Notes: generated by a model not told the origin, from the sequence alone. 64,000 nucleotides of DNA from an uncultured Clostridia bacterium (GCA_937892115.1 CALAUI010000006.1:186001-250000), one strand, 5' to 3'; positions 7,695 through 17,476 are shown, counted from the stretch's first letter. Numbers and translations: made by a program.

Positions 7695-8909
7695 ATGAAA
7701 AAAATTATATCCATTTTACTTGCACTGATTTTTGTTATAAGCACCGTTTCCGTTCTTGCTTTTGCAGATAACGAATCTGAAAAAGCTATTCTAAGATTCA
7801 ACGATAACGGCGAATTCAATGTTCTTTACCTTTGTGATTGTCAGGATGGATATCCCGCTCATGAAGAGATGTTTACATACATAAACTATATGCTTGAAAA
7901 TTACGATATAGACATTGTTGTTCTTGGCGGTGATAATACTGTATGCGGGCTTTCTGATGAAGAAAAGCAGGGACTTTCCGAAGATGAAATATATGCGGCA
8001 GCCGTTAAGCAGAAGGAAGATGCAATTACTCAACTCGTTAAGCCCTATGTTGACCATAAGGTATATTTCACAATAGTATTCGGAAATCACGACCATCAGC
8101 AGGGCGTTGATAAGAAAACTCTTTTTGATATTTATACACGTGCCGGCGGTGAGTATTTCCTCGGTTTCAATGAAGATAAAGCAGATTCTGACAGAGTTGG
8201 TACACATTGCCTTCCCGTATACGCTTCCGATTCAGATGAAGTTAAATATGCTCTTTATATGTTTGACTCCGGCAACTATATTGATGACGGTTATGATTCG
8301 GTAAATGAGGACCAGATTGCATGGTATAAGGAAAAGAGAGATTCACTTAAAGAAGAAAACGGTGACTATGTTCCCTCAATAGCATTCCAGCATATCATTG
8401 TCGGCGATGTTTATGATTATCTCTATTTTGAATCTCCCGTTAATCTCGGTGAACTGGGCAGATCATTTTACGGCAAGAACTATACTTTTATTCCCAAGCT
8501 CAATAATTTCAGCGGTTTCGTAAATGAACCACCTTGTCCCGGTGAATATAACAGAGGTCAGCTTGATGCCATTGCCGAAAAAGGTGACATGCGTGCAATT
8601 TTCTCAGGTCATGACCATACAAATGATTTTGATGTGGAAATCAAAGGCGTTCATGTTGTAAATACACCTTCAATCACTTATAATTCATACAGCAGCGAAC
8701 TCAACCGCGGCGGAAGACTTATTACTCTTCACGAAAACGGTGATCAGGAAAATAATGTCGTTACTATCAATTCAATTGCTATGAATGACGGTGATTTTGC
8801 AAAGAAGGTCGGCACTTCAAAATTTGCTGCGGGATTTTATGAATTTATGGCAAAATTCCTTCTTGCAATTGGCAAAGTATTTTCCGTTTTCGGCTATATT
8901 TTCAAATAA
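7695..8909 (+). CDS. Exported calcineurin-like metallophosphoesterase
   Basis: A 404-residue protein with a signal peptide (MKKIISILLALIFVISTVSVLAFA). Metallophosphoesterase motifs follow in order: LYLCDCQDG (first metal-binding block, with Gln replacing the usual His of DxH), VVLGGDN, VFGNHDHQ and FSGHDHTNDF. The C-terminus has a hydrophobic helix (FYEFMAKFLLAIGKVFSVFGYIF) that could anchor it to the membrane. It resembles secreted Ser/Thr-phosphatase-like or nucleotide-phosphoesterase proteins; the substrate cannot be read from sequence. The start at 7695 has ACGGAGG upstream; the longer in-frame ATG at 7626 lies before the promoter. The Dabb gene follows after 12 bases. Confidence 0.88.
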   Translation: MKKIISILLALIFVISTVSVLAFADNESEKAILRFNDNGEFNVLYLCDCQDGYPAHEEMFTYINYMLENYDIDIVVLGGDNTVCGLSDEEKQGLSEDEIYAAAVKQKEDAITQLVKPYVDHKVYFTIVFGNHDHQQGVDKKTLFDIYTRAGGEYFLGFNEDKADSDRVGTHCLPVYASDSDEVKYALYMFDSGNYIDDGYDSVNEDQIAWYKEKRDSLKEENGDYVPSIAFQHIIVGDVYDYLYFESPVNLGELGRSFYGKNYTFIPKLNNFSGFVNEPPCPGEYNRGQLDAIAEKGDMRAIFSGHDHTNDFDVEIKGVHVVNTPSITYNSYSSELNRGGRLITLHENGDQENNVVTINSIAMNDGDFAKKVGTSKFAAGFYEFMAKFLLAIGKVFSVFGYIFK

Positions 8910-8921
8910 TCGGAGGGTTAT

Positions 8922-9212
8922 ATGCTTAAACATATTGTCTGCTTCAAATTGAAGGATAACTGCGAGTCAGAATGTATTAAGGCAAAGGAAATACTTCTTT
9001 CGATGAAGGGAAATGTTCCTATGCTCAGAGACATTGAAGTCGGTGTCGATGTTCTTCATTCACAGAGAAGCTATGATGTTATACTTCAGGTTACTCTTGA
9101 TTCGTTTGATGAGCTTGATAAATACCAGAATGATCCCTATCATTGCGGGGTCGTCAAAAAGCACATGCATGCCGTTGCCGAAACAAGCGTAGCATTGGAT
9201 TACATTTTTTAA
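8922..9212 (+). CDS. Dabb (stress-responsive alpha/beta barrel) domain protein
   Basis: A 96-residue single-domain protein. MLKHIVCFKLKDN at the start, the middle IEVGVDVLHSQRSYDVILQV, and the end YQNDPYHCGVVKKHM are the standard Dabb pattern of a dimeric ferredoxin-like barrel. Members include stress proteins of plants and small bacterial enzymes; no specific activity can be assigned. It has a GGAGG ribosome site, follows the metallophosphoesterase by 12 bases, and is ended by a strong terminator, so the two genes form a small operon. Confidence 0.88.
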   Translation: MLKHIVCFKLKDNCESECIKAKEILLSMKGNVPMLRDIEVGVDVLHSQRSYDVILQVTLDSFDELDKYQNDPYHCGVVKKHMHAVAETSVALDYIF

Positions 9213-9224
9213 TACATTATTTTG

Positions 9225-9262
9225 CCGCCGCAATCGTTATTTCTGACTGCGGCGGTTGTTTT
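9225..9262 (+). terminator. Terminator after the Dabb gene
   Basis: CCGCCGCA (9225-9232) pairs with TGCGGCGG (9248-9255), followed by TTGTTTT. Confidence 0.85.
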
Positions 9263-9273
9263 AGGATAAGATT

Positions 9274-10215
9274 ATGCAATTACTTGAAATAAATAAAGAC
9301 AATTATCGAGGTCAGGCAGATCCGTTTATTTTTGAAGATAACGGTTTGTATTATATTTACACAACCGGTGATGACGGAATTTATGCATATCGTTCCGACA
9401 ATTTGTTTGATTCGTGGAAATTTTTCGGCAGAGTATTTACATATAATGACGTCAGCGATTTCTGGGCACCAAGTGTAATAAAAATTGACGGAAAATATTA
9501 TATGTATTGTTCTTTTGAATTTTACGGAGATACACCCGACGAAGGCGGACACAGACAGACTATGTTTGTCAGCTCCTCGGATAGTCCTCTCGGTCCTTTT
9601 ACCGATGCAAAGCAGCTTCTTCATCCGTTTTCAATAGATTCACACGTAGTAAAAAACGATGACGGTCTCTTTATATTTTATTCGTCCAATGTGTTTGACA
9701 GAGAACGTCAGGGAACCTGCATATTTTGCGACAGACTTCTTGATCCCGAGACCGCTTCGGGAAGTCCGGTTCCCGTAATAATGCCTTCCATCGAAGAAGA
9801 AATATACCGCAGGGACAGGTATAAAACCGGTGTCCACTGGCATACCGTTGAAGGCGCGTTTTACTTCAGAGAAGGCGATTGGCAATATGTAATGTATTCC
9901 GGTGCCTGCTACGAAAACGAAAAATATTTTGTCGGATATGCAAGGGCTAAAACAAACGAGACAGAGCTGACAAAAATCAGATTTGATAAATTTCCCGATG
10001 AAAATACTTACGCTCCGGTTCTTTGTTCTAATGAATGGGAGGAAGGAACGGGTCATCATTCTCTGATAAAGAAAGACGGTCAATGGTATGCGATATATCA
10101 CGCAAGAAACGCATTTGATGACGGGCTCAGCGGTGACAGAAGAACTGCACGAATATGTAAGCTAAATGTAAATGACGGTAAAATAACCGCAGAAAGATAT
10201 AAGGATAAAATTTAA
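9274..10215 (+). CDS. Glycoside hydrolase family 43 enzyme (cytoplasmic)
   Basis: A 313-residue five-bladed propeller glycosidase without a signal peptide. GQADPFIF carries the catalytic-base aspartate; FWAPSVIKIDGKYYMYCS is the family WAP block; FSIDSHVVKNDDG holds the aspartate that tunes the acid; and WHTVEGAFYF supplies the general-acid glutamate. GTGHHSLIKKDGQWYAIYHA near the end is the last blade with the GH43 GHHS motif. GH43 enzymes cleave arabinose- or xylose-containing glycans; which one here is unknown. Being cytoplasmic, it presumably acts on imported oligosaccharides. No transporter lies nearby. Confidence 0.87.
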   Translation: MQLLEINKDNYRGQADPFIFEDNGLYYIYTTGDDGIYAYRSDNLFDSWKFFGRVFTYNDVSDFWAPSVIKIDGKYYMYCSFEFYGDTPDEGGHRQTMFVSSSDSPLGPFTDAKQLLHPFSIDSHVVKNDDGLFIFYSSNVFDRERQGTCIFCDRLLDPETASGSPVPVIMPSIEEEIYRRDRYKTGVHWHTVEGAFYFREGDWQYVMYSGACYENEKYFVGYARAKTNETELTKIRFDKFPDENTYAPVLCSNEWEEGTGHHSLIKKDGQWYAIYHARNAFDDGLSGDRRTARICKLNVNDGKITAERYKDKI

Positions 10216-10227
10216 TCCGGTTATATC

Positions 10228-10255
10228 TTGATTTTTTTAACTCTGCAAGTATAAT
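10228..10255 (+). promoter_or_regulatory. Promoter of the hprK operon
   Basis: TTGATT (10228-10233), 16 bases, TATAAT (10250-10255), then AAGAGGT before the hprK ATG at 10287. Confidence 0.7.
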
Positions 10256-10286
10256 ATAATAGAATATTTTATAAAAGAGGTATTAT

Positions 10287-11252
10287 ATGACTGAATATTG
10301 CGTATCTCTTGAACGGATGATGAATGACCTTTCTCTGAGCATAATTTATACTCCGAAGGAAGCGTCCGAAATATTCGTTTATACTCAGGATGTCAACAGA
10401 CCCGGTCTGATGCTTGCGGGATATGAACAGTATTTTGACCCGAGAAGAGTTCAGTTTATGGGACTTGCGGAAATGGAATACGCCAAAAGTCTCGGCCCCG
10501 AAAAGTGCAGGGAATGTCTTGATAAGTTTATATCTCAAAAACCCGTTCTTATCATTGTCTCGCGCGGAATCGAGCCCAGCGAAACGTTTCTTGAGCTTGC
10601 ACACAAATATGAGGTACCCGTTCTCTCATCAAACGAGAGTACTTCAAATATTATGTCTGCAACCATTTCGTTTCTTGGCGTTGAGCTTGCCCCGAGAATT
10701 ACCAGACACGGTGTTCTTGTTGAAGTTTACGGCGAAGGTGTATTGCTTCTCGGTGACAGCGGTGTCGGTAAATCCGAAACCGCCCTTGAACTTGTCAACA
10801 GAGGTCACCGCCTTATAGCCGACGATGCCGTAGAAATCAGACGAGTTTCAAATAAAACTCTCGTCGGTTCAGCACCCGATAATATCAGACACTTTATCGA
10901 GCTTCGCGGTGTCGGTGTGCTTAATGCAAGACGTCTTTTTGGTGTAGGCGCAGTTAAAATTACCGAAAAAATTGATATGGTTATTCAGCTTGAACTCTGG
11001 GATAACGAAAAGGTCTATGACCGTCTCGGGCTTGAGGATGAATACATGAACATCCTTGATATTGAGGTTCCCGTTAACGTTGTTCCCGTTAAGCCAGGCA
11101 GAAACCTTTCAATCATTATTGAAGCTGCCGCAATGAATAACAGACAAAAGAAAATGGGCTACAATGCAGCAAGAGAGCTGCTTCATCAGCTCGGTATGAA
11201 CGAAGACGTTCAGCCGAATAAAAAAGAACTTGAATACTGGCATGATTTTTAA
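10287..11252 (+). CDS. hprK: HPr kinase/phosphorylase
   Basis: A 321-residue bifunctional enzyme that phosphorylates and dephosphorylates Ser46 of HPr, setting carbon catabolite repression in Firmicutes. ITRHGVLVEVYGEGVLLLGD contains the conserved HG. GDSGVGKSETALEL is the P-loop. IELRGVGVLNARRLFG is the HprK signature. VPVKPGRNLSIIIEAAAMN is the C-terminal conserved block. Length is typical. It begins a run through glcK, murB, whiA and dnaE, with 20-base or shorter gaps, so sugar-state sensing and cell-wall synthesis genes share one transcript. Confidence 0.96.
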   Translation: MTEYCVSLERMMNDLSLSIIYTPKEASEIFVYTQDVNRPGLMLAGYEQYFDPRRVQFMGLAEMEYAKSLGPEKCRECLDKFISQKPVLIIVSRGIEPSETFLELAHKYEVPVLSSNESTSNIMSATISFLGVELAPRITRHGVLVEVYGEGVLLLGDSGVGKSETALELVNRGHRLIADDAVEIRRVSNKTLVGSAPDNIRHFIELRGVGVLNARRLFGVGAVKITEKIDMVIQLELWDNEKVYDRLGLEDEYMNILDIEVPVNVVPVKPGRNLSIIIEAAAMNNRQKKMGYNAARELLHQLGMNEDVQPNKKELEYWHDF

Positions 11253-11271
11253 TTGACGGAGGGTTTGTAAA

Positions 11272-12219
11272 ATGTACAGAATCGGTGTTGATTTAGGCGG
11301 AACGAATATTGCTGTCGGAGTAATTTCGGAGGATTTGAAAATTGTAGGCAGAGGTGTCAAAAAAACAAATTGTCCCAGACCTGCCGAAGATATATTTGAT
11401 GATATAGCGGCTGCCGTTCAGATTGCCATGCTTGATGCGGGAATCACAATCAATGACGTAGTATCCGTTGGCGTAGGCACTCCCGGTACCGTAAATAAAG
11501 AGAACGGTTATATTGAATTTGCAAATAATCTTGATTTTAAGCAGGTTCCCGCAAAGGAAATGCTTGAAAAGAGAATAGGTAAACCCGTTTATCTTGATAA
11601 CGATGCAAACTGCGCAGCTCTCGGCGAAGCGGTTGCCGGCGTCGGTAAGGGCTCAAAGAATTTTGTAGCTGTTACTCTCGGCACCGGTGTTGGCTCGGGT
11701 ATCATTATTGACGGTAAAATCGTAAACGGTAATAACTATGCCGGCGGCGAAATGGGTCATATGGTAATCTGCGTTGACGGTGAACGTTGTAATTGCGGCA
11801 GAAGAGGATGCTGGGAACAGTATTCATCTGCAACTGCTCTTATCAGACAGACAATTGATGCCATGAAGCGTAATCAGGACAGCGTTATGTGGGAAATTGT
11901 CGAAAACGATATGGAAAACGTTAACGGCAGGACTGCTTTTGATGCCATGCGTGCAGGCGATGCCGCAGGTAAGGAAGTTGTAGATAATTATATCTATTAC
12001 CTTGCCGCAGGTATTACTAATATTGTTAATGCACTTCAGCCCGAATTTATTTGCCTCGGCGGCGGTGTTGCAAACGAAAAAGAAAATCTTCTTGCTCCTC
12101 TCAGAAAATATGTAGATAGAGAAAGATACAGCCGTTACTCCAATAAGCAGACTAAAATTGTTTCTGCAGAATTGGGTAACGATGCCGGTATTTTCGGCGC
12201 TGCTCTTCTTGACGAGTAA
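11272..12219 (+). CDS. glcK: ROK-family glucokinase
   Basis: A 315-residue ROK sugar kinase, most like Firmicute GlcK, which makes glucose-6-phosphate with ATP. MYRIGVDLGGTNIAVGV is the ATP-binding start. YLDNDANCAALGEA carries the catalytic aspartate, and GAGVGSG-type VTLGTGVGSGIIIDG follows. GEMGHMV and the zinc motif CNCGRRGCWEQYSS (Cys-x-Cys-G-x2-G-Cys) define the ROK family. Its position between hprK and murB is notable: HprK is driven by glycolytic intermediates. Fructokinase or N-acetylmannosamine kinase activity cannot be fully excluded. Confidence 0.9.
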   Translation: MYRIGVDLGGTNIAVGVISEDLKIVGRGVKKTNCPRPAEDIFDDIAAAVQIAMLDAGITINDVVSVGVGTPGTVNKENGYIEFANNLDFKQVPAKEMLEKRIGKPVYLDNDANCAALGEAVAGVGKGSKNFVAVTLGTGVGSGIIIDGKIVNGNNYAGGEMGHMVICVDGERCNCGRRGCWEQYSSATALIRQTIDAMKRNQDSVMWEIVENDMENVNGRTAFDAMRAGDAAGKEVVDNYIYYLAAGITNIVNALQPEFICLGGGVANEKENLLAPLRKYVDRERYSRYSNKQTKIVSAELGNDAGIFGAALLDE

Positions 12220-12221
12220 TT

Positions 12222-13112
12222 ATGGAAGATTTAATTGCATATCTTAACAGTATTAACTGTGAGTATAAAGAAAATGAATCTGTCAGGGACTACATCACCT
12301 TTAAGGTGGGCGGTCCCTGCAGACTGATTTGCTTTCCCGAAAACGAAGAAAGTATTATCGGTATTATCGATATAATTGCTACTGTAGGTCTTAAATATTT
12401 TATTCTCGGCAAAGGCAGTAATCTTCTTTGCGAAGATGACGGCTATGACGGAGTTATTATCAGCACCCGGAAGCTTGACTGTATTCGTATTGACGGAAAC
12501 AGAATAATATGCGGTGCAGGTACTTCTCTTATGAAAGTTTGCCGCTTTGCATTAGACAATTCTCTTTCCGGTCTTGAATTTGCTTTCGGTATTCCCGGGT
12601 CGGTTGGCGGTGCAGTCTATATGAACGCCGGGGCTTACGGTGGAGAAATCAAAAATGTTATTGAATCCTGCAGATTTATCAAAGACGGCAGCATAGAATC
12701 TCTTACCGCTTCTGAGATGGATTTGAGCTACAGACACAGTTATTTCAGCGATAAAAACTACGTTATACTTTCCGCTGTTTTTAATCTTGAACACGGTGAT
12801 AAAGATGAAATTAAGGCACGTATGGATGATTTGATCGGCAGGCGAAAGGATAAACAGCCCATTGAATATCCGAGCGCAGGAAGTACATTCAAAAGACCCG
12901 AAGGATATTTCGCAGGTGCTTTAATTCAGGAATGCGGATTAAAAGGCAAAACCGTAGGCGGTGCTCAGGTAAGCGAAAAGCACGCCGGATTTGTAATCAA
13001 TATCGGTAATGCAACCTGCAATGATATAAAAGAACTGATTTCTTTATGTCAGAAAACCGTATATGATAAAACGGGTGTGTACCTTGAAACAGAGGTAAAA
13101 TTTATTAACTGA
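12222..13112 (+). CDS. murB: UDP-N-acetylenolpyruvoylglucosamine reductase MurB
   Basis: A 296-residue FAD enzyme that reduces the enolpyruvyl group to form UDP-N-acetylmuramate for peptidoglycan. YITFKVGGPCRLICFP, ILGKGSNLLCEDDG and GIPGSVGGAVYMNAGAYGGE are the FAD-binding blocks. YPSAGSTFKRP contains the catalytic serine and ALIQECGLKG the type IIb tail. The ATG is 2 bases after the glcK stop with no clear ribosome site, indicating translational coupling. Confidence 0.96.
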   Translation: MEDLIAYLNSINCEYKENESVRDYITFKVGGPCRLICFPENEESIIGIIDIIATVGLKYFILGKGSNLLCEDDGYDGVIISTRKLDCIRIDGNRIICGAGTSLMKVCRFALDNSLSGLEFAFGIPGSVGGAVYMNAGAYGGEIKNVIESCRFIKDGSIESLTASEMDLSYRHSYFSDKNYVILSAVFNLEHGDKDEIKARMDDLIGRRKDKQPIEYPSAGSTFKRPEGYFAGALIQECGLKGKTVGGAQVSEKHAGFVINIGNATCNDIKELISLCQKTVYDKTGVYLETEVKFIN

Positions 13113-13122
13113 GGAGGAAGAA

Positions 13123-14028
13123 ATGTCATTTTCATCTGATATTAAAAACGAACTGTGTTCGCTTGATAATCTTTCTCCCTGCTGCTATCATGCACAAGCT
13201 TATGGGCTTGTGCTTTTTGCTCATTTCAGTAATCTTAATTTTTCTATAACAACCGAACATACCGGTGTCTATGAAAAATACTGTGAATGCCTGAGAGAAT
13301 ATCTTAATGTGAATTTTATTGAAAATACCTCCGGAAGCAAAAAAATGATTGCTTATATCAGGGATGTAAATTCAAGAAAAAAAGCATTTCGTAAATTCGG
13401 ACATACCGGCGATGAATCATCCCTGCGTCTTAACTATGCCAATATCAGCAATGATTGCTGTATCGGTTCATTTTTAAGGGGTGCTTTTCTCTCGTGCGGG
13501 TCTGTTTCCGACCCGAATAAATCATATCACCTGGAATTTGTTATTCCTTTCAAGAAGCTCAGCGGTGATTTGATGAAGATTATGAGTGAGCTTAATCTTT
13601 CTCCGAAATATGTTATGAGAAAAGGCAATCATATCGTATATTTCAAGGACAGTGAAAGCATTGAGGATTTTCTTGCATATATAGGCGCTCCGAACGCTTC
13701 ACTGTATCTTATGAACGTTAAAATCGAAAAAGACGTTAAAAACAAGATTAACCGTCAGATAAATAACGATATGTATAATATTGAAAAAACCATTTCCGCC
13801 GCTGAAAAGCAGATTGAAGCCATTGAATTTATTAAAGGTACGGCGGGATTAGGTGTTTTGAATGACGGTCTTAAAAAACTTGCAAAATTAAGACTTGAAA
13901 ACCCCGAAGCAAGTCTTACTGAATTACAAAAATTATTTGATGAAAGCATTTCAAGGTCGGGCATTAAGCACCGCCTTGATAAAATAATTGAAATCTCGGA
14001 TAATCTTAAAGAAAAATCGGTGAAATAA
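13123..14028 (+). CDS. whiA: DNA-binding protein WhiA
   Basis: A 301-residue WhiA protein: a degenerate LAGLIDADG homing-endonuclease-like N-terminal domain plus a C-terminal helix-turn-helix. MSFSSDIKNELCSL is the typical start, FLRGAFLSCGSVSDPNKSYHLEF the central block, and INRQINNDMYNIEKTISAA plus LGVLNDGLKKLAKLRLENP the junction to the DNA-binding part (about 215-300). WhiA acts in division or sporulation in Gram-positives. It has an excellent AGGAGG site. In most Firmicutes rapZ and yvcK sit directly upstream; here murB does. Confidence 0.95.
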   Translation: MSFSSDIKNELCSLDNLSPCCYHAQAYGLVLFAHFSNLNFSITTEHTGVYEKYCECLREYLNVNFIENTSGSKKMIAYIRDVNSRKKAFRKFGHTGDESSLRLNYANISNDCCIGSFLRGAFLSCGSVSDPNKSYHLEFVIPFKKLSGDLMKIMSELNLSPKYVMRKGNHIVYFKDSESIEDFLAYIGAPNASLYLMNVKIEKDVKNKINRQINNDMYNIEKTISAAEKQIEAIEFIKGTAGLGVLNDGLKKLAKLRLENPEASLTELQKLFDESISRSGIKHRLDKIIEISDNLKEKSVK

Positions 14029-17000
14029 ATGTCTTTTGTGCATCTTCATGTACACAGTGAATACAGTCTGCTTGACGGCGCCTGCAGAATTGAACCTATG
14101 CTTGATAAAATTCAAAGTATGGGTCAGAGTGCCGTTGCCATTACTGACCACGGTGTAATGTACGGTGCACTTGATTTTTATAATGCCGCAAAATCCCGCG
14201 GAATAAAGCCCATAATCGGCTGTGAAGTTTACGTTGCACCAAGGTCAATGAATGATAAGGTGCACGGAATAGATAATCAAAGATATCATCTTGTACTGTT
14301 ATGTAAAAATGAAACCGGATATAAGAATCTTATTAAAATGGTTTCCGAAAGCTTCACAAGGGGATTTTATGTTAAACCGAGAATTGATAAAGAGCTTCTC
14401 AGCAGATATCATGAAGGACTGATTGCTCTTTCCGGCTGCCTTTTTGGGGAAGTGTCGCAGAATCTTATAAATAATAACTTCGCCGAAGCAAAAGAAATTG
14501 CTCTTTGGTATAAGAATCTGTTCGGCGATGATTATTACCTTGAAATTCAGAATCACGGGCTTAATGAGCAGTTAAGAATAAACCCCGATTTGATCAGAAT
14601 ATCCGAAGAAACCGGTATTCCTCTTGCCGCTACCAACGACGCGCATTACGTTGATAAAGATGACTCCGTCGTTCAGAAAATCCTGCTTTGCATTCAGACA
14701 GGGCATATTCTCGGCGAGGATACAGGCGTTGATTTTGCAACGGACGAATTTTATCTGAAATCCGAAGAAGAAATGCTGACTGCATTTTACGGATGTGAGC
14801 AGGCAGTTGAAAATACCCGTCTTATAGCGGATAAGTGTAATTTTGAATTTGAATTCGGCATTACTAAACTGCCGCATTTTGACGTTCCCGACGGATATGA
14901 CCACGTTGTTTGGTTCAGTAAAATGTGTTGGGACGGTCTAAAAAAACGATACGGTGATAATCCGCCTCAATCTCATATTGACAGAATGAAATACGAGCTT
15001 GACGTTATCAACTCAATGGGATATACGGATTATTATCTTATAGTTCATGATTTCATAAACTATGCAAAATCAAAAGGGATTCCCGTAGGACCCGGCAGAG
15101 GCAGCGGTGCGGCAAGTATATGCGCTTATGCAATAGGCATTACGGATATTGATCCTATGAAATATAATCTGCTCTTTGAAAGATTTCTTAATCCCGAAAG
15201 AGTAAGTATGCCGGATTTTGATATTGACTTCTGCTACGAAAGACGCGGCGAAGTGATTGAATACGTTATTTCAAAATACGGTTATGACCACGTTGCACAG
15301 ATTGTAACTTTCGGTACGATGGCTGCTAAAGCGGCTGTCAGAGATGTCGGAAGGGTTCTCGGTATTCCTTACGGAAACGTTGACCGTGTGGCCAAGCTGA
15401 TTCCCGCCGAGTTGAATACAACAATTTCCTCCGCTCTTGAATCATCAAGAGAATTAAGGGACTTATATAATAATGACGTTAAGGTACATGAGTTGATTGA
15501 TTATTCAATAAAGGTGGAAGGTATGCCGAGGAATACCTCTACCCATGCGGCAGGCGTTGTTATTACCGCAGATCCCGTAAACAGTTATGTTCCTCTTGCG
15601 GTTAACGACGAATCGGTTGTAACTCAGTTTACAATGAAGGGACTTGAAAAGTTAGGCCTTCTCAAAATGGATTTTCTCGGTCTTCGCACACTTACCGTAA
15701 TACGCGAAGCTGAAAATCTGGTAAAAATCAATAATCCGCTCTTTGATATAGATAAAATCGATATGTCGGATAAAGCGGTTTATAAAATGTTTTCAGAAGC
15801 GGATACAGACGGCGTATTTCAGTTTGAAAAACCCGGTATTAAGAGAGTCTTATATCAGATGAAACCGTCTGATATTGAAGATTTGATAGCCATTCTGGCT
15901 TTATACAGACCCGGCCCGATCGAATCCGGATTTATTCCGCTGTTTCTTAAAAATAAAGCAAATCCGAAGGTTATTCGGTATAAAATTCCCGCTCTGAAAA
16001 ATATTCTTGATGTTACTTACGGATGTATTCTGTATCAGGAACAGGTTATGCAGATATGCCGTGAGGTTGCCGGTTATTCTTACGGCAGGGCCGATATAGT
16101 CCGCAGAGCCATGGCAAAAAAACAGCATGATGTTATGAATAAAGAGCGAGAAAGCTTTGTTCAAGGGTCGTTCAGCAGGGGAGTAAATGAAAAAACCGCA
16201 AACGAAATCTTTGATGAAATGGTTTCTTTTGCTTCTTACGGATTCAATAAAGCTCATTCTGCGGCTTATGCGTACGTTTCATATCAGACTGCTTATCTCA
16301 GATTTCATTATCCCAAAGAATTTTACGCGGCACTTATGACAAGCTGTATTGACAGAACCGATAAAATAAGCGGATATATCAATTCGTGCTCTAAATGCGG
16401 AATAAAAATCATACCTCCTCATATCAATATCAGCGGTGACGGCTTTACGATAAGTGATGAGGGTATAGTATTCTGCCTTTCTGCCGTTAAAAATATCGGC
16501 AAAGGGTTTATTACCGGTGTAATCGCGGAGAGACAGCTGAATGGCGATTTCGTTGATTTCTATGACTTTTGCTCAAGAATGTACGGTAAAGACCTTAACA
16601 GAAGAGCGCTTGAAAACCTTGTTAAATGCGGTGCATTTGACGGATTGGGAGCAAACAGAAACCAACTGCTTTCCTCAATTGATTCGATTCTTACTAATCT
16701 TGACTCGTCAAAAAGGAGAAATATTGAAGGTCAGATCGGATTTGGCGATTTTATATCAGACGAACAGTCTGTTTCTTCTTCCTTTACCTATCCGGATGTT
16801 CCCGAATTTAATACAGATGAAATCTTGAGGCAGGAGAAAGAAGTTTCCGGAATATATCTTTCAGGTAATCCTCTTGATAAATACAGCGAAATTGCCTCAT
16901 ATTTCAAATGCGATACAATATCCGATATTCTCAATGACGATGAAAAATACAGCGATAAAACCAAGGTTTCACTTCTTGTACTTATTACCGATGTAAATAA

Positions 17001-17463
17001 AAAAATAACGAGAAACAACAGTACAATGGCATTTCTCAATATTGAAGATGCATCTGCACGCCTTGAAGCAATTGCTTTTTCAAAAATATACGATAAATAC
17101 AACTATCTGCTCACTGTCGGAAATATCATAATTCTTCACGGCACGGTATCTTATAACGATAATGATTCTGTTAGTGTTATTACGGATTCCGTTGAGCCGT
17201 TACCCAGGGAACTGCCGAATATAAACGTTAATAAATCGTCAAAAGCAAAGGGGCTCTATATCAGATTTGACAGTGTATCTTCGCCCCAGGTGGCAATATG
17301 TAAAAATCTGATATCCATATTTGATGACGGCAGTACACAGTCATATTTGTATTTTTCCGATTCAAAAGAATACAGCAGATTCATTGTATGTGATGCGAAC
17401 GAAGTGCTTATCAGAGAATTAAAGAAAATTCTCGGTAATGATAACGTTATTTTCAATCAATAA
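14029..17463 (+). CDS. dnaE: DNA polymerase III subunit alpha DnaE
   Basis: A 1144-residue replicative C-family polymerase subunit. FVHLHVHSEYSLLDGACRIE is the PHP domain start. The palm has GPGRGSGAASICAYA and the catalytic aspartates in MPDFDIDFCYERR. FQFEKPGIKRVLYQMKPS and ALYRPGPIESG are thumb/fingers blocks, and YGFNKAHSAAYAYVSYQTAYL is the beta-clamp side. An OB fold occupies about 960-1060. The start ATG directly follows the whiA stop. Length matches DnaE, not PolC, so it is the error-prone or lagging-strand type in Firmicute terms. Confidence 0.96.
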   Translation: MSFVHLHVHSEYSLLDGACRIEPMLDKIQSMGQSAVAITDHGVMYGALDFYNAAKSRGIKPIIGCEVYVAPRSMNDKVHGIDNQRYHLVLLCKNETGYKNLIKMVSESFTRGFYVKPRIDKELLSRYHEGLIALSGCLFGEVSQNLINNNFAEAKEIALWYKNLFGDDYYLEIQNHGLNEQLRINPDLIRISEETGIPLAATNDAHYVDKDDSVVQKILLCIQTGHILGEDTGVDFATDEFYLKSEEEMLTAFYGCEQAVENTRLIADKCNFEFEFGITKLPHFDVPDGYDHVVWFSKMCWDGLKKRYGDNPPQSHIDRMKYELDVINSMGYTDYYLIVHDFINYAKSKGIPVGPGRGSGAASICAYAIGITDIDPMKYNLLFERFLNPERVSMPDFDIDFCYERRGEVIEYVISKYGYDHVAQIVTFGTMAAKAAVRDVGRVLGIPYGNVDRVAKLIPAELNTTISSALESSRELRDLYNNDVKVHELIDYSIKVEGMPRNTSTHAAGVVITADPVNSYVPLAVNDESVVTQFTMKGLEKLGLLKMDFLGLRTLTVIREAENLVKINNPLFDIDKIDMSDKAVYKMFSEADTDGVFQFEKPGIKRVLYQMKPSDIEDLIAILALYRPGPIESGFIPLFLKNKANPKVIRYKIPALKNILDVTYGCILYQEQVMQICREVAGYSYGRADIVRRAMAKKQHDVMNKERESFVQGSFSRGVNEKTANEIFDEMVSFASYGFNKAHSAAYAYVSYQTAYLRFHYPKEFYAALMTSCIDRTDKISGYINSCSKCGIKIIPPHINISGDGFTISDEGIVFCLSAVKNIGKGFITGVIAERQLNGDFVDFYDFCSRMYGKDLNRRALENLVKCGAFDGLGANRNQLLSSIDSILTNLDSSKRRNIEGQIGFGDFISDEQSVSSSFTYPDVPEFNTDEILRQEKEVSGIYLSGNPLDKYSEIASYFKCDTISDILNDDEKYSDKTKVSLLVLITDVNKKITRNNSTMAFLNIEDASARLEAIAFSKIYDKYNYLLTVGNIIILHGTVSYNDNDSVSVITDSVEPLPRELPNINVNKSSKAKGLYIRFDSVSSPQVAICKNLISIFDDGSTQSYLYFSDSKEYSRFIVCDANEVLIRELKKILGNDNVIFNQ

Positions 17464-17476
17464 TTTGCTATTTCGG

